Assembly (NCBI GenBank): GCA_910890315.1
Contig: CAJVGD010000005.1
Location: 1,488,001-1,552,000 of the forward strand
Length of the DNA: 64,000 nucleotides
Origin: Serendipita indica DSM 11827
Lineage: Eukaryota; Basidiomycota; Agaricomycetes; Sebacinales; Serendipitaceae
Direction: 5' to 3'
Shown here: in pieces, positions 11,512 through 22,633 of the stretch
Layout of the letters: each line of letters begins with the position of its first letter
Numbering within the stretch: position 1 is the stretch's first letter
Program-made: the position numbers and the translations under genes
The notes under the pieces: model-generated
The model's database searches: none
Told to the model about the DNA's origin: nothing
The model's input: only the letters and a program-made list of their open reading frames with translations

Positions 11512-12288
11512 TTACAGGTCAGGATTAAGGTCAAGGTCAAAGAGATCCATGTTGGGTGCTGCCCGTCTTCGAGGCTGTTGCACTGCTTGAGCTGTTGGGT
11601 GTGGTCTCGCTTGGGCAGGCGCTTGAATGAAGGGTAGACCTGCCAATGTGTCAGAGGAAGTTTGACTGTTTACAATGCCTTGACCTTTGGTATCTCCAAT
11701 AACGCGCGTTTCTCCAACTGGGCCTATTGGCTCTTCGAGACCCAGTCTTCCTCGTTGCATGATCTCGGTCGCGGGGAATGGAGGGTGGAATGCGTATGGC
11801 AATGCCGCTGGCTCTTTGTCATCTGCTGGAGCATTTGGTGGTGCAGCCGTAAAGTCGGCCAACTTGGATCCGTATGAAATGAGTAGCGGATACTCGACTG
11901 CCACTGCGAACTTGGTAAGGTAGACCAAGGGACATGGAACGTTCTTACTTTTTTCTGCCTTGTCCGCGGATGCTATTCGTTCCTCTCCTTCTTCTATGAT
12001 TGCTTGTAGGTCGCGTTGACCTGTTGCGAGAGTTTCGACGATATCGACTAGCTGGCGGTCAAGCTCATGGATTTCATCCATCAATTGTTCGATTTGTTTC
12101 TGTTTGAGGAGGTGTATCCGGGCGAGTTGCAGTGCTTCAGCAAGGTTCGCATCACAAGCCGCGAGTTCTGCAATCGGAGGCTCGGGCGTGTTTCCGCTAG
12201 CCAGACTGGTAAATAGTCCATGCGCAAGAGCTTCTAGTTGGGAGATCGGTCTCTCCAACATATTTCGCATAGACTCGGGTTCAGACAT
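11512..12288 (-). CDS. MED4: Mediator of RNA polymerase II transcription subunit 4
   Basis: Two exons (12288-11949, 11903-11512) give 243 residues. The N-terminal half is a coiled coil (about residues 40-110, HLLKQKQIEQLMDEIHELD). It is followed by the family signature YPLLISYGSKLADFTAAPP and YAFHPPFPATEIMQRGRL, matching the Med4 pattern of an IS-containing helix, an APP turn and a PFP-EE-MRxGxL stretch. Med4 sits in the middle module of Mediator, which links transcription activators to RNA polymerase II. The 45-nt intron is in frame and stop-free, so an unspliced transcript would still read through. The C-terminus ends in an acidic DLFDLDLNPDL. It is divergent with SEC15, the two ATGs being only 39 bp apart. 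Confidence 0.9.
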   Translation of the reverse strand: MSEPESMRNMLERPISQLEALAHGLFTSLASGNTPEPPIAELAACDANLAEALQLARIHLLKQKQIEQLMDEIHELDRQLVDIVETLATGQRDLQAIIEEGEERIASADKAEKSKNVPCPLVYLTKFAVAVEYPLLISYGSKLADFTAAPPNAPADDKEPAALPYAFHPPFPATEIMQRGRLGLEEPIGPVGETRVIGDTKGQGIVNSQTSSDTLAGLPFIQAPAQARPHPTAQAVQQPRRRAAPNMDLFDLDLNPDL

Positions 12289-12327
12289 GGACGGTGGCGG
12301 AGAACAAGCTTCGTCTCCACCACCAAC
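12289..12327. promoter_or_regulatory. 39-bp gap between divergent MED4 and SEC15 start codons
   Basis: The MED4 ATG (minus, ends at 12288) and the SEC15 ATG (plus, 12328) are separated by 39 bp. Both starts are supported by conserved N-terminal sequence, so each promoter and 5' UTR must overlap the other gene's coding region. Confidence 0.75.
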
Positions 12328-15105
12328 ATGGCTGGCCGATCAAAGAAGGGCAAGTTCCTCGAATCGGACATTGATCAGCAACTACAGCAAATTCACCTTT
12401 TGGATGCTCAGTCTACCTCTGAAAATTTGGAGCAACTCGCGCCAATAATCAAGAACATTCATGCCACTAGACAGCAAGACGCATACCTGCGGACATTGAA
12501 GCAGCTTGCAGAGAGCAAAGAAGCGGAAATTCAGCAAATATGCAGCGACAACTACCAGGATTTCGTGTCCTCGGTATCCACGATGCTGAACGTCCGCTCG
12601 TCCACGAACAATCTGCGCGATAGGATCATCTCATTGGACGATAGTGTCAATCAAGCAGGCAGAGCTCTCGCTGAGAAAAAGAAGGGTCTCCTCAAGGCAA
12701 AGAAAGCAGCCATGAACCTGGACGAAGCAATAGAAACACTCCAGGCGTGTTTAAGACTTCTCGATCTCGTGAATCGAATAGGAGAATTGATCAAGCAAGG
12801 CAAATACTATAGCGCTTTACGGGTGCGTTCTCCTGGAACCGACCTCGAAGAGATCTTGACCAGTTTCCCAGTCACTAGATGATATTCAGAATCTCCCTAC
12901 ATCCTCTCTTTCTCAGACACCATTCTTTAATCATTTACTGGCCTCCCTCCCATCCTATCGTACCCAAATCAAGGATGCGGTCACCGCGTCGCTCAAGACA
13001 TGGCTCTTTGATCTCAGGAATGTATCTCGACAAGTTGGGAGCCTCGCACTAGAGGCGATGGATCTACGGAGTAAACGTTGGGCACAACGGAAGGAGAAAG
13101 AGCCTCAACTCAAGCTTTGCCGACTCGGTGGTGCAGTAGAGCTCATCACCTACGAGAAAGTGGAATGTACGTTTCTTCTCATCGAGCTTTCATCACCATG
13201 ACCAATCCTGCGTGTAGACGATGTATTCGACAATGACAAGCTCCAGGTAGACTTCAAGCCGCTGTATCAAAGTATCCTCATCTACACGGCTCTAGAAATG
13301 CTAGAGGAGCTTCAAAAGAGCTATCAAGCCGACAGAAAGACACAATCAACGCTTATTCTATCCTCGCAAATGTCGCTCCAGTCCCTTGCAGATCTTACAG
13401 AAGAGATTACCGGCTTCTTCATCGCCGAAACGCATGTCCTTCAGAATACTCGCGGCTTCAGAAGTCAGCGTGAGGTGGACGAGCTCTGGGAAGGCGTTTT
13501 AGAGCGATTGAATTCTTCGGTTGCATCCGAACTGGAGACGGAGTCAGATCCGGAAGTTTTCCTTGGAGTCAAAGAGAGTCTGCTCGCATTCACGATGACA
13601 ATGGAGGTACGTTTATCTTTCATCTTTCTGCTGCTATTAAGTGCTCCTAGGGCTATGGTTATGACTGCCAACGCCTTCATGATCTCATTCTGCTCCTTTT
13701 CGGGAGCTATGCATCTCTGTTGGAAAAACAATACGAAACGGTCTTCGAAAAGGCGAGAACCACGCGTTCTTGATCGTCTCTAACCCACCATTAGATTGTC
13801 CAAGAAGACGATAATACTCCACTCACCGCAGAAACTGGCGAAGAGTTGGATGCTATCGTCTCAGGATGTTGGCTGCCGTCAAGTGTCGCTGCTTCTCTTT
13901 ATAGGCGAGTCAATAAACATACAGAGCCTGGGTCTAACTCTCACAAAGTTTGGATCCTCCTTGTGTCCTGCCATTTTCCCAAACATTCTACCAATGCTGC
14001 ATGAATGTGGGTGTATCCCTATCCGCTGCGTCTTGCTCATCTAGCCTAGATACGGAGCTTTGTCCAAAAGTTCTATCAGTTTGTCGAAGGCGTCTCACAA
14101 CATCATCGGGACATAGACGAGCTTTTGGGAACGGTGGGTTATCCATCCTATCATCGCTGATGGCTGACATTGTCCAAGTCGCTGGATCGTCTCATGACGA
14201 AGAACATCTGCCAAAAGATCTCCTCGAAAGTCAAAGAGAGTCAAGGATTCAGCCAAATCGCACAAAGTGTGATCACATTGGAGTACTTTGAGAATGCATG
14301 CGGCGAAATTGAGCAAGGTCTTGCGAGCCTGCGGTTAGTACTGTGCATTCATTGTATCGGCATGCTAACGATGTTTGCAGCTCAATCCAACGGGGAGGTT
14401 CCATCAGGCTCGGCTGTCGACCCGTGTTTGCCGAAACATTGCAACTCGCACTCAAACGCATCGATGAAGTACTTTTGGTCAAACTAGAAAGCAACTTTGA
14501 AATGTCGGACTTTGAATGGACGCCGTCGGGCAGCAGTGGAGGGCCTAGTTTGTACATGATCCAGATGATCATGTGGCTCACAACGAACATTGATGCGCTA
14601 TCTCTGCAAGACATTTACAAGAACAATGCGTACACAACCGCGATTCAGTACATAGCTGACAGCTTGACGGTATGCAGCAATGCCGTGTGCAATTGCCAAT
14701 CTTGACTCGGTTCTAGGAATGCTTGACTGGTACCACCGTATCCCAACTCAACGACGCCGCGCTGTCGAATATGCTTGTAGACATTGATTTTGTCGAGCAG
14801 TCACTCCGAGACAGCGGTCAGTCGCATCTGAGCTCCATCTTTGACCATTTGAAGCTAGTGAGTACGAGATGATCACCAAGAGCCTGACTGACGGCCCGTA
14901 GTTGGTCTCCATTCCATTGAACAATACCGTTCAGGAATACTTGAACGCGTCACAGCGCCAAGCTTCATACGCGTCAATCAGACCCACAGAACTCGCACCA
15001 GTGCTGGAGAAGCTTGCTCGAGGGAGTTCCAACTCGAGAGAGAGGGCTGAGAGAGAGCGAGGCGAGCGCAGAAGAACAGAGGCACTTGCCGTTTCCAGAT
15101 TGTAG
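12328..15105 (+). CDS. SEC15: Exocyst complex component Sec15
   Basis: Eleven exons (12328-12822, 12872-13166, 13218-13606, 13651-13752, 13795-13904, 13949-14006, 14050-14133, 14179-14333, 14381-14669, 14717-14857, 14902-15105) keep phase throughout and give 773 residues, normal for Sec15/EXOC6. Recognisable stretches are the N-terminal coiled coil (LRDRIISLDDSVNQAGRAL), a middle part aligning with animal EXOC6 around LPFSQTFYQ and RSFVQKFYQFVEG, and a C-terminal helical-bundle domain (MVDIDFVEQSL-like; LVSIPLNNTVQEYL). Sec15 tethers secretory vesicles to the plasma membrane and binds the Rab GTPase Sec4. Two introns (13753-13794 and 13905-13948) use GC rather than GT donors; no GT donor keeps the conserved frame. 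Confidence 0.95.
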
Positions 15106-15289
15106 ACGTCATGCTCGTAAGCTAGGAGAAAGGACGTATCGATTGCAATAAATGATCGTATGTGGACAACAGGCAGAAAGAAATTGAGAGACGGAGGAGA
15201 GTCGTGGCCGATGATCGAGTCGACGTGGAAACAAGGACGTGCGTTCTATCTGCTAGTATATTCCCGATCAAGGTACTCTGTCATAATTA

Positions 15290-16175
<886 letters not shown>

Positions 16176-17210
16176 GGTGAATTCTAATCAGACGGTGAGG
16201 CTTGTAAAACTAGAGGTGGTGGTCGCTGGCCAAGTTTCGCTCACTGCTTTCAAAAAGGCAAATCGTGCGAGACCTCGCTGGCACCAAGGACAGCAGTCAT
16301 TAAATCATCGAAAATCACTATAGCCATTGCGGACGCAGCATTTGCAGGATTGTGGGCTCCGTCATCCATACATCCAGTTATTCGGGCGGATCCTCGAAAG
16401 CCAGAACGAAAAAGCGAGCGTATATATATCAAATTCAAACTCTCTGGACACTTACAGGCGCAATGTCGCTTCTCGGTTCGATCGTCATAACTCTCTAAAA
16501 CCTCCCTTGGCCCAGGGCCAATCTTGTTCCGTATCCGATGTGGAGTTAACTACGATACTCCTCAATCAGCCATGAGGAGGTCGTTAATCCACTTGTGAAC
16601 CTAACTGGGGGAGCAGAAGGCTCGCCAACGTCCTGACGACTGGCAGGACTCTTTACGGCTTCTAGTCAGCGACAATCAGTGTCACAGACGACTTGTTTCA
16701 CCTGCAAATACCCAGGGTTGAGTGGTCGACCTATGGCCTAATAGCCCTTTGATTGACAAGAGGTACGTCTTCGTGAAAGTTGACACTGTAACTGACAACT
16801 GAGTCAGGCTTCGAAATCATTGAATAGATTATATTATTCCTTGTGATCCCCAGATCTTATCTCGCTGCGCAGCTCACGTCACGGGTCACCCCCGGATGGC
16901 TTTAGAACGGTAGCCATCATTTAGCCCTTGTTCATAAATCCGTGAGCCTCTTTCCCCCTTCATTTATAACAGCTATATAGACCTCCTGCCTTCCGGTACT
17001 GATTTTCCCCTTGCCACACTGGCTATTGCCGCATTAATTTTGACAGGATATGCAGTGCAAATAGTCAATGGTTTATTAAGCGAGAAATGGACATGAATCT
17101 GCCAGCCGACCTGCCCGATTAGACGCAAAACAAAGGCACCAGCCATCTCATTGTCCTTGTCCCACTCCTCGACCTTTGCCCACTGTTGGCAGTGGTCTAG
17201 ATCCACAATA
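16176..17210. other. Intergenic region upstream of ARF1 and of an orphan gene
   Basis: About 1 kb between divergent start codons. It should hold both promoters and the ARF1 5' UTR. Short open frames on either strand show no family resemblance, and no clear repeat or RNA gene was seen. Confidence 0.5.
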
Positions 17211-20200
17211 ATGTCCTCAATCGGCACTAGAAAGTCTATCAAGCGTAAAACATCAGATTTTGGAGGGATTGGACACACGAGCACGATCAAGCGGCAAGAC
17301 AGGAAGACGACGCCGCCTCTAGAGAGCCCAAATCCACCTGAAGCAGTATTAGAGGTACGTATAGTGCCATTTCGTTGCACATAGGCTCCTTGGGGTCGCC
17401 CTTCCGGCTTCGCCGCCCCCTAGTCTACCACCAGCCGAACCCATCCATCCTTGAGCATAGAGCCTCGCTAACGAGCATCAGAACGATACACACACAGACG
17501 AAGAAGACTTTGGTTCCGTCTCTCGTGCGGTATCTGAGGTACCTACAGTGAACACGGATGCACCAACCGAGGTGAGCCGCCACTGAGCCCAGGATTGCTA
17601 CCAGGCTAATCACATAATATGTCTAGTTTGTAGGTGAAGAAACTGAATACGATGGAGAAGGCAACGAAACAGTGGATGCCAATCGGGCTAGCTGGCCAGT
17701 AGGTTGCCACCGGCTTTTGACGCAGGAACTCTTATCCGTGTCTAGGACCATGAAAATGAAACCGAAGAAGATAATGATCTGGTCCTCTATGCACCTCAGA
17801 GCTACCCCACGACTACGGCGGCAACTTTCGAGGTCAGATGCCAGCTGAGAGGACAAGGCGACTCGACTGACTCCCCTTATAGAATGGCATAGATGAATTC
17901 TCTTCAAAATCGGAGGACTACAACGACAGTGATGATGAACTGCTCTCTGGACGGCGAACCCCGCGTCAGGCTGATTTTCAGAATGTACGTCTCCAACTAA
18001 ATCTAGCCCACGAGTGCTCACGACATAAATGGCTGTAAAGGACAAGGATGATTCGAGCGATGGGGATGAGAAGAGATCTGCCAGCGAGCTCAGCGCAGAC
18101 GACGACCCCTCGAGTGACTGGCACGAGACACCAAAGAAGCAAGTCAAGAAGAAGAAAAGTCTCATAAACTTCAACACCCCCAAACTCATCGAGCTTCGCA
18201 ACCAGCTTGGGATCCTCCCACATCAGATAGACGAACGGATGAAGAACCATGGCATATACATTGATCGCAAGATTCTGCACAAAAGCTTTGTGCAACAAGT
18301 CTTCGCCAAATTCAAGATCGAATTGCCAGAGACGAAGACAGATGTAGGATCCGACCCCGACTCCATCTTGGTGGGAGACGAGGAGCCTGATGAGACAACC
18401 AATCACGAAACGTTGTATCCTACAACGGGTCTTCGTGGATATATCAAGGCATTGATTGAACCCACTCCAGAAGATGATGCGAGAAGAGAGGAACTCTTAA
18501 CAGACAAGGGTCTCATATTGAAGTGCGGATCGAATGGTATTACCTACAAGACCTCGTACTATACTCCGTCGTGAGTCGAACCTTTCCCCGAGCGAAAATT
18601 GCTCATTACCCTCAGGACTGTTACCGAATCAATTCTCGCATTCCTTCGTAATTAGGCTTTCATAGGGGATGCCTCGCTTCAACGACAGGGGGGAAATGAA
18701 CGCTATGAATTTATAGCGATCAAGGCTAGTGAATATGACGATAATCTCAAGGAGCTATTTAGACCATTGCCGAAACGACGCAATGACACACCGGTTCCCA
18801 GTCCTTTGTATCCTTCCTTCTCACTGGACTTACCACCAGCGGAGCCTCAACGAAATATTGAGGTCTCCCTATTCATGATCGGCGAACCTTTCGTCAATCT
18901 AATTCAACACGCTTTCGACTGCCTGTTCCCCAGTCTTGGATGAAGGTATGGCCTGCATATTGTCTAGAGTGAGCTGATAGTCTGCAGCTCATCAATTGCA
19001 ATGTACCAAGGGTTGTCTACTCAGACGATTACTCGAAATATTTCGATCTAGAGCCTGAATCAAGTCAACCCGAACCGGAACCAGCAAAGCCCCCCTCGAC
19101 TCCTCTTTCTACGGCTGCGGATTACCCTGAGGAACTGGAACCGACAAATGATGTGCTGCCCCATCTAACGCCACCAAAACTTGGTTGGAAGGCGCAAAGG
19201 GCTGTCATGAAAGCCAGGCGCTCGATGCCTGAGCCTCGCCATGAGCCTATTGAGGCCACGGAATCATCTGATTTTGTCAAAGAATACATCGAGAATCATG
19301 GAGATCTCTATATGTTCACAGAAAGTGACACCGAGTCTACCAAGCATAAGAAGGCTTTGGCACTCCGCGAATCTCTCACCAAAAAGGAGCAAGAGTGGAA
19401 CAAAGATTCAGAAAGATATCTATTTGCCTATTTGTATGGTTATGGTAGCGGTCGATCCGCTGGTTTAGCTGGTGTCGATCCAGGGACCATCGAGGCGGCA
19501 AGTAATATGTTATGGGGAAATCCTACCTTTCAAGACCCATTTTCTCTACTCGACGAGACAAAGGCATCTGCTCCGATTTCCAAGCTTATTCAATGGAGGA
19601 AAATGGAAACCCCTGTAATCCAGAGCGAGGCGGTAGTTGTCTCGAAGATTACCCCATATACAATGGGGTTTTTCGATGATCTTGATCTGGAAGAGGAGAT
19701 GTACGGAATCCGTTTGCACATCTCTAATGCTCTGACGTTTTGTAGGAGTGTTCCATTGGGCACACCCACATTCTCTCGACTGTTCGGGAGTGATCCCGCG
19801 CCCGATTATGTTGTTCGTATTCGCCAGGAAGAGCTCGGGAACTGGCCTCGTCAATTACGACCATGTGTATTCGTTCAAGAGACGAAGACTAGGCCATCAC
19901 GGATAGCTCGAGCGCAGCTTGCTATGAGCTGCGTCACTACGTTGCTAATAATCACACGTATGTTTACCTACGTCCACCAGCCAGGATATAAAATGCCTGC
20001 ATGGATGGTGATCCATGGAATCGTGCATACGCGGGAAGGTTTCACCTGGTACGCTCACTTCCCGCGCGCTGTTCCAATCGAATTGCAGGACGGGAAGTTT
20101 TCATGGAAATGGGAGTGGGTTTCTCAACTTGTTACGGACACATTTACCCGGGTTTTCCTTGATCACACCCCGATTCAAGTTCGAATGATGGCATATTCCG

Positions 20201-20367
20201 CGTTTTTGGTCATCCGCTCTCATGGGCGTCAACTCGCGACGCATCTCAAGCATTGGATCAAGGAGTCTGCACAATGTGGAAAGGGAGTGATGGATGATAT
20301 CATTGCGAGTGTCTATGACCAACTTGGAGAGCTGGAGGACAATGCGAGCAACTTCGTATTCGAGTAA
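17211..20367 (+). CDS. Uncharacterised protein with acidic disordered N-terminus
   Basis: Exons 17211-17354, 17461-17571, 17627-17698, 17746-17832, 17883-17984 and 18041-18570 join in phase and encode an acidic, Ser/Glu/Asp-rich N-terminus followed by KKKKSLINFNTPKLIELRNQ. Later exons end in the long frame that stops at 20367. Two places need care. An in-frame TAG at 18653-18655 is avoided only if a 69-nt intron (18648-18716) is spliced out. The frame change before SWMK is solved by a 41-nt intron with a CTAAT branch-like site. The C-terminal half has conserved-looking MPAWMVIHGIVH and FTWYAHFPRAVP. I recognise no domain. A related gene lies tail to tail at 20421-21608, so this is a locally duplicated family. 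Nuclear location is only a guess from the lysine-rich stretches. Confidence 0.7.
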
Positions 20368-20420
20368 TCTAATGTCACAGATAGACAGTTAGCTACAGCC
20401 AAATTTATGACTAGTTACGT

Positions 20421-21608
20421 TTACATATGAAACTGGGTCCAAACTTTCGAATATCCTGGCCAGGCGCGAAGGCGGCTAAGTACGTCCATGCAATGACCTT
20501 TAATGTGTGTAAGGGTCGCGAGCAGCGGCTCTCGGCACCAAGGATCTTGCCCCCAAACGCCCCTGAAACCCTTTACGATTTCGAGTGAGACAGCTCCCCA
20601 AGAACCGCTACTATGGGGCGCGTTGGGATCTTCTGGCGACTCGAATATCGGATGATATGCGTGAATCGTAAATCCTTGCATCTTTGATGAATACGTAATC
20701 CCATAGAGCACCATCCATCCTGGCATTTCTTCGTCCCAGGTGGACCGAGTGTCGAGAAAATAAAGAATAAATAAGATCATGGTTTGATGAAAAGTAGCGG
20801 CAAGGGTTTCCAGAGCATTTTGCGGGTTTTCGCCCTCATCATGAGCCGCGAATAGTACTGGTGTAAGGTCGTCACTCCAGCCCATAGCTGATCCAACTGC
20901 TCGGCAGGAATAATCGGGTGGGAGGAAGTTCCCCACCTGAAGGAGACTAGGCCATTCGTTACGTGCACCACTACGATGACTGTCAACATGGAATTAGGTT
21001 TCAAAGAGGATGAGCTTACTACTTCAATGGAAACTCATCAGTGCATACCATTGTTCCTATCAGCATCCCAACATCCTTTCGCCAGTCGAGCTCCTCGACC
21101 AGTGGATATTCGCGATGGGCTAACAGTCGGCTTCCTGCACGCTGTGGCCATAGATCGGGGTTGCGACTCGATTGATTGGCATCGAAATCTGTTATGTGTT
21201 GCCGATCAACACATCCTCGAATAGGCATCTTCCAGATGGACCTGAAGTGGGACGGCCTGCCAATTTGGAGAAATTCGCCACAAGCACGAGCTCGGGCAGT
21301 CCTGGCATATCGAGTACGAGTAATGAGCCTAGGGTTCCAATTCGATGCGTTAGCAGGGTCTTTGCTGCCGAGAGTGTAACTCGAGCTGATATGGTGGCTC
21401 TCGTAATGCGATTTATGCTTTCCCTCCTCGATGCTTCCGATGTTTACGCCCAACCGTACGTCTTCGAGTTCCTGGTACTATTTCAGCCAATGTGCTTGCA
21501 GCGTTATCATATGCCAACCTTCCATGATAGCGATGAAAATAAGCAACTGTTGAGGCACGTGGTTCGCAGTTCATAGAACTCGCATCGAATCGACTCTTCA
21601 CACATCAT
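20421..21608 (-). CDS. Uncharacterised protein, paralogue of the neighbouring 17211-20367 gene
   Basis: The last exon (stop near 20421, acceptor near 20985) contains ARNEWPSLLQVGNF, MPGWMVLYGITYSS and FTIHAYHPIF, matching in order ELGNWPRQL, MPAWMVIHGIVH and FTWYAHFPRA of the neighbour. Upstream exons run to about 21478 and, across a 41-nt intron, to MMCEESIRC at 21608. The 5' end is uncertain: no convincing ATG or acidic N-terminal region like the neighbour's was found, so the copy may be shorter or decayed at its 5' end. The two genes converge with 53 bp between stops. Function unknown. Confidence 0.55.
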
Positions 21609-22633
21609 GCTGGGAATGGCCGAGAGGTTTACACCGTTCGGCCTATCATAGGCTTTCGCAAGCTGCTCAGTTGAACGAACGGCCTTATGCCACGCATAGC
21701 TGCCACGACATCGCGGACTGTGGTGAACTCGCCACTTCAGGAGCTGGAGTCGCCTAACGTTCATCAGAGGAAGCCTTCAGATCGCGATGGACTGCTTACT
21801 CCATCAGAGACATGTCGCATGTAGACGGCGAGAGAAATGGGAGTCGAAGGTCGACCATAAATCTCTCTAGTTCGCGTGATTCGTTGTGAACAGCTCCTTT
21901 GGATACACGTCCGCGGTTCGGACGATGTGTGGCCCGATATTTTGTAGCGTTGCGGCTGTAATATGGTTTGATTCTTACACGCTTAGAGGTGAAACACGCT
22001 TCATTTGCAGGAGTATGTGAGCTTGTTCGACAGGAGCCCCAAGGAGAGTGTTGGAACGTATTGGGCACGGATGTCGCGATTGTCGAGCGCGTAGAACGCC
22101 GACTAGACTTGTTTATCATGCTTTATGTCCTTTTTGGGGGGTTTCAGAGCGCCCCTAGTCCTTCGCCACGCGTTGTCTGTCGAGGTCGGCGACCAGCCCG
22201 TCGCATTGTTTTGGTCGCAACGCGTCGAATGGCGTTTGATGAGCTAAAATTGTTACCGCAGATATTCACAATTGACCCTACGTGGGCACCCAGCCCAAGA
22301 CTTATCTCTTTGAGTTCACCAATTTCACCGATCGCTGACAGACTCTAACAAAGGCACGGCATATGGCCGCAGTTCAGTTCCAAATACCATTTGATTCAAT
22401 GAATCCAATCAGCTTTGTTCGTGATTCTCGGGAGACGAATAGACCGAGCTCCCGACCTGAAGAATGCGGGGTCAAGGCCGCCAGCGTAGCAGTCGAAGCC
22501 TAAGTGTGGCCGAGATGTCTTGCGTAGGGTCTTGGAGACCCGCGAGGCTCGGATGGCATATATAATCCACCGGAAATGCGTACGTGTCAACCTATCCTGC
22601 CTCCTAGCTCTTGCCACCCTAGGCCAGGCCAAG
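21609..22633. other. Region without a supported gene, upstream of the P450
   Basis: Open frames here are short and overlapping with no recognisable family. The stretch may contain decayed 5' sequence of the minus-strand paralogue. The last 100 bases hold the P450 promoter with a TATA box at 22559. Confidence 0.4.
22559..22565 (+). promoter_or_regulatory. TATA box of the P450 gene
   Basis: TATATAA lies 69 bp upstream of the P450 ATG at 22634, a sensible distance for a core promoter element with a short 5' UTR. Confidence 0.55.
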
